64,000 bases of DNA from positions 51,858-115,857 of the forward strand of contig JBJMKO010000111.1 of the NCBI GenBank assembly GCA_045805805.1, written 5' to 3'. Below the pieces are notes generated by a model. It was not told the origin of the DNA. It saw only the letters and a list, made by a program, of their open reading frames with translations, and ran no database searches. Source of the stretch: VRUE01 sp045805805. Its GTDB lineage: Bacteria; Actinomycetota; Thermoleophilia; Solirubrobacterales; 70-9. Positions 1 to 7,881 of this stretch are shown here, piece by piece. Position 1 is the first letter of the stretch; each line of letters starts with the position of its first letter. Position numbers and translations under genes: made by a program.

Positions 1-411
1 GTCCATCGAGGGACCCTTGGGGACGGCCCACGACCGCATCGTCCCCTCCACCTCCAGCCGCAGGTCGAAGTGATGTGCGGTCGCCTGGTGCTCTTGGACG
101 ACGAAGGCGCCGGCGCTGACCCCGCGGATCGCGAACTGCTCGTGGCCCTCGACCTTGACCGGCTCGACGACAACCTCCTCGACGTGGGCGCCTCGCGGCC
201 CCTCGCGCAGGAAGGCGACCAGCCCCTCGACCGCGCCCTCAGGTCCCTCGGCATGGACGAGGGCGCTGCCATCCTCCGCGTTCCGCACCCAGCCCAGCGC
301 ACCGAGCTGCCGTGCCCGCCTCACCGTGGCGTCCCGATAACCGACGCCCTGCACCCGGCCACGGACGACCGCCCGCACCGCGATCCCCTCTTTGCCATCT
401 CCTCGTGCCAA
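1..411 (-). CDS. Acylphosphatase fused to LigD-type 3'-phosphoesterase domain (3' end outside window)
   Basis: Read from the reverse complement, with a TTG start at 411 (no in-frame ATG) and no stop before the window edge. Residues 10-97 form an acylphosphatase domain: GRVQGVGYR at 18-26 carries the family's catalytic Arg (R26), and GWVRN at 40-44 carries the catalytic Asn (N44), with the usual 18-residue spacing. From about residue 102 the frame continues into the start of a 3'-phosphoesterase domain of the LigD N-terminal type: FVVQEH, then HHFDLRLE, then SWAVPKGPSMD. The family's metal-binding His/His/Asp and the following Arg correspond to H108, H114, D116 and R118. Acylphosphatases hydrolyse acyl phosphates; LigD PE domains trim 3' ends in non-homologous end joining. 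The combined function is unknown. Start choice is uncertain; the domain calls are firm. Confidence 0.85.
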   Translation of the reverse strand, partial: MARGDGKEGIAVRAVVRGRVQGVGYRDATVRRARQLGALGWVRNAEDGSALVHAEGPEGAVEGLVAFLREGPRGAHVEEVVVEPVKVEGHEQFAIRGVSAGAFVVQEHQATAHHFDLRLEVEGTMRSWAVPKGPSMD

Positions 412-424
412 CTTCGATGCGCGA

Positions 425-1162
425 TCAGCCCGGGTATTCGTCATTGCGCCAGCTGCGCGGCTCCTCGGGCTGCGGCTTCGGCGTGCGATCGAGCAGGAAG
501 CTGAAGTAGGGAGCGACGAACGGGTCCGGCGCGGTAACCGTGTAGGTGTGGTAGACGGTCCCGCTCTCGCGCGCGAAGGCGATCCAGCCCGGGGCCTCGC
601 GGAGACCGTCCTTCAGCTCCGCCCCGACCTGCGCAGACCACTCCTCCAACCAACCCGGTGGGTTGTCGATCATCTCCGCCACCTCGGGAACGCCCTGCGC
701 CTGCTCCTCGGTCATTGCCAACCCGAAGTCGAAGGGGAACTCGCTCTCGTAGGTCGAGACGTAGGGGAACTGCCAGCCCATCCGCTGCTTGTAGGCGAGG
801 AGCCGGTCGATCGGCGCGCGCGAGAAGCAGATCGGCGTCACGTCGCGGTGCCGCAGGTGCACGAGGGCTCCGTCGAGGCCGTCGGCGAGGCTGCTGCAAC
901 CCGGACACGCGCCGAGCTCGTAGTCGGGCCCGAACATGACGTTGTAGGCGAGCAGCTGCGAGCGGCCATCGAAGAGCTCGGCCAGCGTCTTTTTCCCGTC
1001 CTCGGTATCGAACGCGTACTCCTTCTCCACTGGCACCCAGGGAAGCTCCCGCCGCCTCTTTCTGATCTCCTCGTTGCGCTCGCCCTGCTCGGCCTCGAGC
1101 TGCGCCAGCTCCTCCCGGGCCGCCTGCCATTCCTCCTGGGTTCCGATCGTGTGCTCAGGCAT
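425..1162 (-). CDS. DUF899 family thioredoxin-like protein
   Basis: A 245-residue soluble protein recognisable as DUF899 (thioredoxin-fold family of unknown role). It has an N-terminal charged helix, then YNVMFGPDYELGACPGCSS with a CPGC pair in the position of a thioredoxin active site, then FPYVSTYESEFPFDFG and a C-terminal VYHTYTV/FSFLLDRTP segment typical of the family. The ATG at 1162 is preceded by AAAGGAG about 7 bases upstream, which decides the start over the longer frame beginning at 1210. It lies 37 bp downstream of the DUF2182 gene on the same strand, so the two may be co-transcribed. A redox role is inferred only from the fold and the CxxC. Confidence 0.85.
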   Translation of the reverse strand: MPEHTIGTQEEWQAAREELAQLEAEQGERNEEIRKRRRELPWVPVEKEYAFDTEDGKKTLAELFDGRSQLLAYNVMFGPDYELGACPGCSSLADGLDGALVHLRHRDVTPICFSRAPIDRLLAYKQRMGWQFPYVSTYESEFPFDFGLAMTEEQAQGVPEVAEMIDNPPGWLEEWSAQVGAELKDGLREAPGWIAFARESGTVYHTYTVTAPDPFVAPYFSFLLDRTPKPQPEEPRSWRNDEYPG

Positions 1163-1199
1163 CTCTGTCTCCTTTCGTCGAACGAGGCCTTCCGCGCCC

Positions 1200-2042
1200 C
1201 TAACGGCCACTCATCGCTTCCATTCCCGGCATCGCGCCGGAGGAATCAGGAATGACCAATCCCGGCACCCGCTCCGGGACAAGCGCCACCGAGAGGCCGA
1301 GGACGACGAGAAGCACGGCGACACCGCGATTCGCCACCCTTCTCCAGGGCAGGAGCTTCTCGGCAGCGATCAGGGCGGCGATCAAGGCCATCCAGGCGAC
1401 GCTCATCATTCCCAGCGCGAACAGGGCTGCCATCAGCGCCCAACAGCAGCCGACGCACCAGGCACCATGCGCGAGGCCGAGGTGCAGCGCGCCCCCGACG
1501 CCGTCTCGCCAACGCTCGGCGAGGAAGTCGAGGGGGCCACGGCAGCAGCGCAGGCAGGCCTGCTTGGCCGGCGTGAACTGGTAGAGGGCGGCGGCGAAGA
1601 TCGCCCCGCCGGCGAGATAACGCCCGCCCCGATCCCAGGCGAGGGCCTGGACGTCGAGTGCCCGCATTAGATCGATGACGGCGTAGGCGGCAAGCCCGAA
1701 GGCGCTCCAGGCGACGAGGTAGCCGGCGACGAAGACGGCGATCTCCGCGCTCGGCTCGCCGAGCCCGCGGCCGGCGTGGCGACTGCGGTCGAGCAGCGCG
1801 AAGCCTTGCACCATCGGCACGATCGAGGGGAACATCATCGCCGCCATCATCACCACCCAGGTGCCGAGGTAAAAGGAGAGCGAGCCGAGATCGCCGCCGG
1901 AGCCCATATCCATGCTCTGCGCCCTTCCCGCCGTCAGCACCCAGGCCGCAGCGGAGAGCATGACCAGCCCGACGCCCACCCCGACCCGCAACGCGTCGAC
2001 GCGCCGTGCCTGGTCGCCTGAAGCCTGGGCGAAAGCACTCAT
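1200..2042 (-). CDS. DUF2182 family multi-pass membrane protein
   Basis: A 280-residue integral membrane protein with about seven hydrophobic segments, matching the DUF2182 family (predicted metal-binding membrane proteins). Family hallmarks are visible: the TWVVMMAAMMFPS segment near residues 70-85, then QFTPAKQACLRCC, then the HGAWCVGCCWALM block with paired cysteines. The Met-rich tail (AMPGMEAMSGR) could bind copper, which is inference. The ATG at 2042 is chosen; a TTG about 96 bases upstream would add an uninformative Arg/Pro-rich leader. It is divergent from the MMPL exporter, with a 184-bp intergenic region between them, and upstream of the DUF899 gene on the same strand. Confidence 0.8.
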   Translation of the reverse strand: MSAFAQASGDQARRVDALRVGVGVGLVMLSAAAWVLTAGRAQSMDMGSGGDLGSLSFYLGTWVVMMAAMMFPSIVPMVQGFALLDRSRHAGRGLGEPSAEIAVFVAGYLVAWSAFGLAAYAVIDLMRALDVQALAWDRGGRYLAGGAIFAAALYQFTPAKQACLRCCRGPLDFLAERWRDGVGGALHLGLAHGAWCVGCCWALMAALFALGMMSVAWMALIAALIAAEKLLPWRRVANRGVAVLLVVLGLSVALVPERVPGLVIPDSSGAMPGMEAMSGR

Positions 2043-2226
2043 TGCAGGTGACGGTAGCGCCTCTCCCGGGACGGGACGTACGGGCCCGGGCGATCTCGCG
2101 CCCGCGGAACAGCGGCGGATGCAGGCCGACCTCGGCAATCCGCTCGGAGAACTGACGCTGATAAGAATCGTTCCTCCTGAAGCCTTTTTAGTCTGTAAGA
2201 AACTTCACAAGAGGAAGGATCGCCGC
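2043..2226. promoter_or_regulatory. Divergent intergenic region upstream of DUF2182 and MMPL genes
   Basis: 184 bp between two divergent start codons, so promoters for both must lie here. The part nearest the MMPL gene is unusually AT-rich for this genome (TTTTTAGTCTGTAAGAAAC around 2187-2207) and ends in the ribosome-binding site AGAGGAAGGA just before the ATG at 2227. I cannot assign exact -35/-10 boxes. Confidence 0.45.
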
Positions 2227-4380
2227 ATGACACGCCGCCTCGCCCGCCTCGCCGACATCGCCTACCGCCGCCGCGGTCGCATGGTCCTCGCCTGGATCGC
2301 GGCGACGATCGTCCTGATCGGTCTCGGCTCCTCGCTAGCCGGTGAGTACCACGCCGACTACAACACCCCGGGGTCTGAGTCCAAGGCGGCCGGCGAACTG
2401 ACCAAGCGCGAGTTCAGCGGCTACTCGGGGCAGGAAATCTATGTCGTCTGGAAGGACCCGAAAGGGGTAGACAACCCGGCGACCGAAGGGCGCATGGACG
2501 CCTTCTTCGCCCAGGCTGAAAAGGTCGACCACGTCGAGCGGCGAGCGGCCGTCCGCGTATCCGACGACGGCACGATCGCGACGACGACGCTGCCGCTCAA
2601 CGTGCCGGGCTGGGAGGTCAAGAAGAAGCAGGGCGAAGAGCTGATCGCCGCCGCCGAGGGGAACAGCGGCGCGGGGCTCCAGATCAAGCTCGGCGGCGAA
2701 CCGATCTACACCGCGCAGGAACAGACCAGCCCCGAGGGGCTCGGCTTCCTCGGCGCCGCGATCGTGCTGTTGATCGCCTTCGGCTCGCTGGTCGCGGCGG
2801 GCCTGCCGCTGCTGATCGCGCTGGTCGGGCTGGGAATCACCTCCGGCGGCCTGATCCTCCTGCTGGCGAACCTGATCGACGTGCCCAACTGGACCACCGC
2901 GGTCTCGGGACTGATCGGCATCGGCGTCGGGATCGACTACTCGCTGCTGGTCCTGACCCGGTTCCGGGCGGCGATGCGGTCGGGGAAGGATCGCCACGAC
3001 GCGGTCGTCGAGGCCGTCTCCACGGCCGGCCGCAGCGTGCTGATCGCCGGCAGCACCGTCGTCATCGCGGTCCTCGGCCTCTTCCTCACCGGCCTTCCCT
3101 ACATGTACGGGGTGGCGATCTCGGCCTCGTTCGCCGTCCTCGTGGTGATGCTCGCCTCGATCACGCTGCTGCCGGCCCTGCTCTCCTACCTCGGGCCAAA
3201 GGTCGACCGCCTGCGGATCCCCTTCCTCGGCCGTCGGCTGGATAGCGAAGGGGATGGCGGCGAATCCCCCGCGGCCCGCTGGAGCCATGCCGTGCAGCGG
3301 CGGCCCTGGACCGCGGCGATCGTCGCCACCGCGATCCTTCTCGCCCTCGCCGCGCCGGCGCTGGGCATGCGCCTCGGCTTCCCCGACGCCGGCAACGACA
3401 AGCCGGGCACGATGACCCGCCAGGCCTACGACCTGATCAGCGAGGGATTCGGCCCTGGCGCCAATGGCCCGCTGGTGGTCGTCGCCGAGTTGCCCAGCCC
3501 TCAGGCGCGGACGGCGGTCGACGGCCTGGCGGGGCAGCTACGGGAAGACTCCGGCGTTGCCTACGTGGCGCCGCCGCGCTTCAACTCGAAGGGCACGGCG
3601 GCGATCGTCACCGTGATCCCTACCACCTCCCCACAGGACGGGGCGACGACCGATCTGGTCGACCGCCTGCGCCACACCGCGATACCCGATGCGCTTCAAG
3701 GCTCGGGAGTGACGACCAAGCTCGGCGGCGTGACGCCGGCCCTGGAGGACCAGAGTGGATACATCACCGGCCGCATGCCGCTCTTCATCATCGGCGTGGT
3801 CGGGCTCTCCTTCCTGCTCCTCCTCTTCGCCTTCCACTCGCCGCTGATCTCGCTCAAGGCCGCGGTGATGAACCTGCTCTCAGTAAGCGCCGCCTACGGG
3901 GTGATGACCCTGGTCGCCAAGGGCGGCGCGTTGGGCGAACTGATCGGGATCGACCACGAAGTGCCGGTGGCACCGTTCATGCCGGTGATGATGTTCGCGA
4001 TCCTCTTCGGCCTCTCGATGGACTACGAGGTCTTCCTCGTCTCCCGCATCCGCGAGGAGTACCTCAAGGACGGCGACACCAGACGGGCGGTGGCAGACGG
4101 CCTCGCCAAGACCGCCCGGGTGATCACCGCCGCCGCGGCGATCATGATCGTCGTCTTCCTCGCCTTCGTCGCCTCGCCGGAAGTCTTCCTCAAGCTCTTC
4201 GGCATCGGCCTGGCGGCGGCGATCTTCCTCGACGCCACGGTCGTCCGCATGGTCCTGGTCCCCGCCGTGATGCAGCTGCTGGGCAGCCGCAACTGGTGGT
4301 GCCCGGACTGGCTCAGGAGCATCCTTCCCGAAATTGAGGCCGATCAAGGCGGTCCGCAGGTGGCGGAGGGACGGCCCTAG
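2227..4380 (+). CDS. MMPL-family RND transporter
   Basis: A 717-residue transporter of the MMPL/RND superfamily. An N-terminal membrane helix (residues 20-38) is followed by a periplasmic-type loop of about 130 residues. A block of five to six helices starts at FLGAAIVLLIAFGSLVAAG and contains the family motif GIGVGIDYSLLVLTRFR. A second extracytoplasmic loop and a second helical block follow, the latter containing FGLSMDYEVFLVSRIREEY. The Asp-Tyr pairs in both blocks are the usual proton-relay sites. Such proteins export lipids, siderophores or drugs; the substrate here cannot be inferred. The ATG at 2227 has a strong AGAGGAAGG site. The gene stands alone, divergent from the DUF2182 gene. 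Confidence 0.9.
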   Translation: MTRRLARLADIAYRRRGRMVLAWIAATIVLIGLGSSLAGEYHADYNTPGSESKAAGELTKREFSGYSGQEIYVVWKDPKGVDNPATEGRMDAFFAQAEKVDHVERRAAVRVSDDGTIATTTLPLNVPGWEVKKKQGEELIAAAEGNSGAGLQIKLGGEPIYTAQEQTSPEGLGFLGAAIVLLIAFGSLVAAGLPLLIALVGLGITSGGLILLLANLIDVPNWTTAVSGLIGIGVGIDYSLLVLTRFRAAMRSGKDRHDAVVEAVSTAGRSVLIAGSTVVIAVLGLFLTGLPYMYGVAISASFAVLVVMLASITLLPALLSYLGPKVDRLRIPFLGRRLDSEGDGGESPAARWSHAVQRRPWTAAIVATAILLALAAPALGMRLGFPDAGNDKPGTMTRQAYDLISEGFGPGANGPLVVVAELPSPQARTAVDGLAGQLREDSGVAYVAPPRFNSKGTAAIVTVIPTTSPQDGATTDLVDRLRHTAIPDALQGSGVTTKLGGVTPALEDQSGYITGRMPLFIIGVVGLSFLLLLFAFHSPLISLKAAVMNLLSVSAAYGVMTLVAKGGALGELIGIDHEVPVAPFMPVMMFAILFGLSMDYEVFLVSRIREEYLKDGDTRRAVADGLAKTARVITAAAAIMIVVFLAFVASPEVFLKLFGIGLAAAIFLDATVVRMVLVPAVMQLLGSRNWWCPDWLRSILPEIEADQGGPQVAEGRP

Positions 4381-4436
4381 CCGTCGGGTTACCTCTTCCC
4401 TGACAAACTGCCCATACGCAGGAACTTCCCTTAAGG

Positions 4437-4510
4437 GGTGGACGACCGGATTCGAACCGGCGACCGCCTGGATCACAACCAGGAGCTCTACCAACTGAGC
4501 TACGTCCACC
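4437..4510 (-). tRNA. tRNA-His (GTG anticodon)
   Basis: The reverse complement folds as a 74-nt cloverleaf. It begins with the extra G at -1, pairs GTGGACG with CGTCCAC in the acceptor stem, has the D-arm GCTCAGTTGGTAGAGC, an anticodon stem CCTGG/CCAGG around loop TTGTGAT (anticodon GTG), and the T-arm GGTTCGAATCC. The G-1 opposite C73 is the histidine identity element. The CCA end is not encoded. Confidence 0.97.
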
Positions 4511-4663
4511 GCGTGGGGGTCCAATTTAGCGGGCGCGGGTAGATGGGCTCCGGCCGGCTCTTTCCGTGGCTCCAGCAAGGATCTCCTCGGTGAGCTGTCG
4601 CCGTCGCCATCGGCGGCTTCGAGCATCGTCATCGCGCTGACGTAGCCGCGCTACCGTTGGCGG
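4511..4663. other. Intergenic, no gene recognised
   Basis: About 150 bp between tRNA-His (read leftward) and the small repeat protein (read rightward). It must contain the promoter of the tRNA, but no convincing -35/-10 pair or open frame with a start was found. Confidence 0.4.
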
Positions 4664-4924
4664 ATGCGCAGGCCAAGCATTGCGACCTTCCCGCCCGAGG
4701 CTCGGCCGATGGCGACGACGGGGATGCACGCTCGGGGGGCGGCCGCGGTCGGGGCGTTCGCCGTAGGCGTGGCAGCGATCGGCGGCTTTGCCATCGGTCG
4801 GCTCAGTGTCGGTCGCCTCGCGGTCGGGCGCGCGGCGGTCGGCAAGCTGAGAGTCGACGAGCTCGAGATCGGCCGGCTCAGCGTCCGCGAACGCGGCGAT
4901 CGCGACGGCACCGGCGAGGCGTAG
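4664..4924 (+). CDS. Small pentapeptide-like repeat protein
   Basis: 86 residues. After a 24-residue head, the protein is a run of nine tandem five-residue units of the form G-x-[LFA]-x-[VI]: GAFAV, GVAAI, GGFAI, GRLSV, GRLAV, GRAAV, GKLRV, DELEI, GRLSV. The five-residue period with a central hydrophobic residue resembles pentapeptide-repeat right-handed beta-helices, although the consensus is Gly-led rather than the common A(D/N)LxX. The ATG at 4664 is the only good start. No function is recognised. A 12-bp-arm palindrome begins at the stop codon. Confidence 0.6.
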   Translation: MRRPSIATFPPEARPMATTGMHARGAAAVGAFAVGVAAIGGFAIGRLSVGRLAVGRAAVGKLRVDELEIGRLSVRERGDRDGTGEA

Positions 4925-4960
4925 CCGACATTGACCACGCCTGGGTGGGGTCAATGTCGG
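4925..4960. repeat. Perfect inverted repeat, singleton P
   Basis: Arms CCGACATTGACC and GGTCAATGTCGG (12 bp, perfect) flank a 12-nt loop. It starts at the stop of the pentapeptide-like gene, and the TTG start proposed for the next gene lies inside the left arm. It could be a terminator without a U-tract, or another of the window's palindromic elements. Confidence 0.75.
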
Positions 4961-5947
4961 AGGCGCCGGCTCGCGGTGGTCACGGGGGTGCTTGCCTTGG
5001 CGATCGCTCTTGCCGCCGCCCGCGCGTCGCCCGCGGTCGGTCCATACCCCGGCCTCGGCCCCTGCTCGGTCTTCCCCAAGTCGCCTGCGGGCCTGGCTGC
5101 CAACGCCCCGTCCCTGCCCAATGAGGCCGCCTGGAACCAGGACATCTCCAAAGCGCCGGTCGCACGCAACTCTGCCGCGACCATCGCCTACATCGACTCC
5201 CACGGGGGCGACCATCTTCATCCCGACTTCGGCTCGCCGCGCGCCTACGGCTTCCCCTATGCGGTCGTCGGCGAGGGTCAGCCCAAGCTGCCGATCCACT
5301 ACACGGCCTACGGCGACGAGAGCGACCCCGGCCCGTTCCCCGTCCCCAAGGGGGCGCCGGTCGAGGGCGGCAACCGCAGCGACGGCGACCGGCACGTTCT
5401 CGTCGTTGACCGCTCGAGCTGCACGCTGTACGAGCTCTACCGGGCCTTCTTCAAGCGCGGCGGCGCCCACTGGAACGCCGACTCCGGCGCTCGCTGGGAC
5501 CTGCGTTCGACCGCCCTACGCCCCGACTCCTGGACCTCCGCCGACGCCGCCGGGCTGCCGATCTTCCCCGGGCTCGTCCGCTATGACGAGGTCGCGACAG
5601 GCCACCTCGACCACGCGATCCGTGTCACCTTCGACAGCACCCGCGACGCCTGGGTTCACCCCGCCTCCCACTGCGCCGGCGACACGTCCAGCCCCGACGC
5701 ACCCGCGATGGGGACGCGACTACGCCTCACGGCCGGCTACGCCCTCGGCGGCTTCAGCGGCGGCGCCCGGGTCATCGCCGAAGCGCTGAAGCACTACGGG
5801 ATGATCGTCGCCGACAACGGCTCCAACTGGTTCTTCAGCGGCACCAGCGACCGCCGCTGGGACGACGAGAACCTAAACCAGCTGAAGCGGATCCCGGGCA
5901 GCGCCTTTCAGGTAGTGCGCAGCGCCGCACACGCGCACGTCTGTTGA
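4931..5947 (+). CDS. Secreted hypothetical protein
   Basis: About 338 residues with an N-terminal signal: RRRR, then a hydrophobic core LAVVTGVLALAIALAAARA, then a mature protein beginning near ASPAVGPYPG. The mature part has few charged runs, three cysteines and Trp/Gly/Pro-rich blocks such as HLDHAIRVTFD and GYALGGFSGGARVIAEALKHYGMIVADNGSNW, typical of an extracellular domain seen in soil actinobacteria; I know no function. The TTG at 4931 overlaps palindrome P, so the first 13 residues are element-derived. A GTG at about 4976 would still leave most of the signal peptide and may be the true start. Confidence 0.7.
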   Translation: MTTPGWGQCRRRRLAVVTGVLALAIALAAARASPAVGPYPGLGPCSVFPKSPAGLAANAPSLPNEAAWNQDISKAPVARNSAATIAYIDSHGGDHLHPDFGSPRAYGFPYAVVGEGQPKLPIHYTAYGDESDPGPFPVPKGAPVEGGNRSDGDRHVLVVDRSSCTLYELYRAFFKRGGAHWNADSGARWDLRSTALRPDSWTSADAAGLPIFPGLVRYDEVATGHLDHAIRVTFDSTRDAWVHPASHCAGDTSSPDAPAMGTRLRLTAGYALGGFSGGARVIAEALKHYGMIVADNGSNWFFSGTSDRRWDDENLNQLKRIPGSAFQVVRSAAHAHVC

Positions 5948-5964
5948 CTACGGGCGCCCTTCGG

Positions 5965-6015
5965 CGTTCCGGTGCGCTTTATGCACCCAGGAGGTACATA
6001 AGGCGCACCGGAACG
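5965..6015. repeat. Dispersed palindrome family A, copy A1
   Basis: Arms CGTTCCGGTGCGC / GCGCACCGGAACG extend inward through TTATG...CATAA with one mismatch. It sits between two convergent genes (stops at 5947 and 6038), a terminator-like position. The arms and inner TTATG/CATAA are shared with A2 (36126-36172). A3 (56019-56064) keeps the inner TTATG/CATAA but has different arms. Confidence 0.85.
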
Positions 6016-6037
6016 CTGGGTCGCCGAGTCCCGGCCC

Positions 6038-6631
6038 CTACGCGTTCAGCTGCACGTGGTGGAAGTCTGCTTGCAGGCGAGAGCGCAGTTCGGTGGCGGC
6101 CTCGTCGGCGTTCTCCTCCTGGCCGCTGACCAGCACGACCTCGGTCGCCGGATAGCTCTGCAACTGGTCTTCGGTCGCCTGCACGACGTCCTCGTCCCCG
6201 ACCCGCGCCTCGGCGGCTATACCGGCCTTTGCCAGCGCCGCGACCGTCGCGACCAGATGCTGCTGGGCACGGTGGCGGGCAGACTCGATGTCGGAGGCCC
6301 AGCGGTCGAGGAAGCCGATTCGCGCCGGGACGAGCACGAGCACCTCGGCCTCGCCGTCGGTGCCGTCGAGGCCGGCCGCGGTGGTGATCCGAGCCAGGTC
6401 GGCGGGATCCTCCACCGCGCCGGCGGCCACGAGAAGGACGTGCCGGCGATCGTCCCGCACGGGCGCCGAGGCGATCGGGCCCCGCGGGCGCTCCCGCACC
6501 GCGACCGCCACCAGCGCCACCACCGCCAGGGCACCGAGCGCCATGCCCAAGCCCGGACCGGCGACGAAGAACCCGCCGACGATAGGAACGACGAGTCCGA
6601 CAACGATCAGAGGCAGCTTCCAGGGAGCCAT
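6038..6631 (-). CDS. Membrane-anchored UspA-like protein
   Basis: 197 residues. Two adjacent hydrophobic segments (residues 5-25 and 28-45) anchor an alpha/beta domain beginning HVLLVAAGA. That domain contains LVLVPARIGFLDRWASDIESARHRAQQHL and ends ATEVVLVSGQ. The layout (two helices, then a universal-stress-like nucleotide-binding-type domain with a conserved W-A-S-D-[IV] segment) matches the proteins at 39002-39652 and, without helices, 40554-41432. This copy lacks the clear STHPP.RSRWLE motif of the 39-kb copy. Substrate and role are unknown; a stress or redox function is inference from the family. It is convergent with the secreted protein. Confidence 0.65.
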   Translation of the reverse strand: MAPWKLPLIVVGLVVPIVGGFFVAGPGLGMALGALAVVALVAVAVRERPRGPIASAPVRDDRRHVLLVAAGAVEDPADLARITTAAGLDGTDGEAEVLVLVPARIGFLDRWASDIESARHRAQQHLVATVAALAKAGIAAEARVGDEDVVQATEDQLQSYPATEVVLVSGQEENADEAATELRSRLQADFHHVQLNA

Positions 6632-6660
6632 CGCACAAGGCTGACATGCCTCGTGCCCGC

Positions 6661-6694
6661 CGGGCGGCGGGGCCAGGGGTCTCCCCGCCGCCCG
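6661..6694 (-). terminator. GC-rich hairpin after small membrane gene
   Basis: Perfect 12-bp arms CGGGCGGCGGGG / CCCCGCCGCCCG with a 10-nt loop, 6 bases past the stop of the 44-residue gene. It lacks a clear U-tract, as is common in high-GC actinobacteria. Confidence 0.6.
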
Positions 6695-6700
6695 TACGAG

Positions 6701-6835
6701 CTAGGCGCGTCTGGTGCCGAGGCGTGGGAGAAGCAGCATCGCCAACCCGATCAAGATCACGATGATCCCGATGATGTAGTTGACGAGGATCGCCAAGACA
6801 ATTCCGATGATTATCAGCAGTATCGATAGCTCCAT
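6701..6835 (-). CDS. 44-residue hydrophobic membrane protein
   Basis: ATG at 6835, TAG at 6701-6703. The product is almost entirely Ile/Leu/Val (MELSILLIIIGIVLAILVNY, then IIGIIVILIGLAMLLLPRL), ending with TRRA. It would form two short or one long membrane helix with a positive C-terminus on the cytoplasmic side. The amphipathic, nearly Ile-only composition and the following strong hairpin support a real small gene. The ribosome-binding site is weak. Similar tiny membrane proteins are widespread in actinobacteria; no function is known to me. Confidence 0.6.
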   Translation of the reverse strand: MELSILLIIIGIVLAILVNYIIGIIVILIGLAMLLLPRLGTRRA

Positions 6836-6878
6836 ACCGACGTTCTACCCAGCGGTCGATAGAGAGAAACCCGTCTTC

Positions 6879-7730
6879 TCAGCCGCGCGTGCCGCCGCCG
6901 CTGCCGTCGGGCGACCAGCCCGGGCCGCGGAAGAGGTAGCCGAGCTTGTGTCGCCAGCTCGTCGCGGCGCGTACGTCGTGCGCGATGTCGACGAACTCGT
7001 GGAAGGCGACCCGGGCAGGCCGGAAGGTGCGGATGTTCCTGGTCAGCCCGTATCGCGGCCGCTCGGTCTCGCCCTGGAAGGTGCCGAAGAGGCGGTCCCA
7101 GATGATCAGGATGCCGCCGTAGTTGCGGTCCAGATAGATGTCGTTGGAGCCGTGGTGGACGCGGTGGTGCGAGGGCGTGTTGAAGACGAGTTCGATCGGC
7201 GCCGGCAGCTTCTTCACACGCTCGGTGTGGATCCAGAACTGGTAGATCAGGCTGATCGAGATCTGCAGCAGGATCATCCAGGGGGCGAAGCCGACCAGCG
7301 CCAGCGGCGCCCAGAAGGGCAGCGCGGTCATCGGCGTCCAGGTCTGGCGCAGCGCGGTCGAGAGGTTGTAGTGCTGGGAGGAGTGATGGACGACGTGGCT
7401 CGCCCAGAAGACCCGCATCTCGTGGTGGACGCGGTGGAACCAGTAGTAGGCGAGGTCGTCGGCGAAGAAGAGCAGCACGTAGGTCCACCACTCGTCTGCC
7501 GGCATCCGCAGCGGGGTCAGCTCGTAGAGGCCGGCGTAGACGATGAGGACGACCAGCTTCCAGACCGCGTTGATGACGACGTTGCCGCCGCCCATGGCGA
7601 GGCTGGTGCGCGTGTCCCTGGACTCGAAGCCGACCAGGTCGTCGTCATCGCGCAGGTACTTGAAGGAGAGCATCTCGGCGACCAGCAGCAGAACGAAAGC
7701 CGGAATCGCGTAGTAGAGAACTTCAGCCAC
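6879..7730 (-). CDS. Sterol desaturase / fatty acid hydroxylase superfamily protein
   Basis: 283-residue membrane enzyme of the di-iron fatty acid hydroxylase superfamily. All three His clusters are present: HRVHHE (around residue 95), HHSSQH (around 110) and HHRVHHG (around 190), which hold the two irons on the cytoplasmic face. Hydrophobic segments lie at residues 5-22, 50-75, 80-92 and 135-165. The family hydroxylates or desaturates sterols, carotenoids or fatty acids using O2; the substrate here is not determined. Downstream of a 30-residue single-helix ORF (7748-7840) on the same strand, with which it may form an operon. Confidence 0.88.
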   Translation of the reverse strand: MAEVLYYAIPAFVLLLVAEMLSFKYLRDDDDLVGFESRDTRTSLAMGGGNVVINAVWKLVVLIVYAGLYELTPLRMPADEWWTYVLLFFADDLAYYWFHRVHHEMRVFWASHVVHHSSQHYNLSTALRQTWTPMTALPFWAPLALVGFAPWMILLQISISLIYQFWIHTERVKKLPAPIELVFNTPSHHRVHHGSNDIYLDRNYGGILIIWDRLFGTFQGETERPRYGLTRNIRTFRPARVAFHEFVDIAHDVRAATSWRHKLGYLFRGPGWSPDGSGGGTRG

Positions 7731-7747
7731 GCATCAAAATCTAGCGT

Positions 7748-7840
7748 CTACACCGATCTCCCGATCAAGACGATCCCCGCGATGGAGACGCTGGCGAGAA
7801 CCGCCAGCGCGATGTCCGTTCGACGCTCGTTGTCCGTCAT
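7748..7840 (-). CDS. 30-residue single-helix microprotein
   Basis: ATG at 7840, TAG at 7748-7750. Sequence starts MTDNERRTDIALAVLASVSI and continues AGIVLIGRSV: a charged N-terminus followed by one membrane helix. The start is supported by AGGAGA six bases upstream, one of the clearest ribosome-binding sites in this stretch. It ends 17 bp before the sterol-desaturase-type gene on the same strand, so it could be a leader peptide or a small partner of that membrane enzyme; both are inference. Confidence 0.55.
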   Translation of the reverse strand: MTDNERRTDIALAVLASVSIAGIVLIGRSV

Positions 7841-7881
7841 TGCATCTCCTAGAACACGGCCTCAGGCAGAGAGATGCTGTA

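Noticed and set aside
70..504. Plus-strand open frame overlapping the acylphosphatase fusion
   Set aside because: It is the antisense of a clearly recognisable minus-strand protein; composition is typical of GC-rich shadows.
4640..5947. Long overlapping frames on both strands around the pentapeptide-like and secreted genes
   Set aside because: High GC leaves several frames open; the chosen ones have signal peptide, repeat structure and sensible composition.
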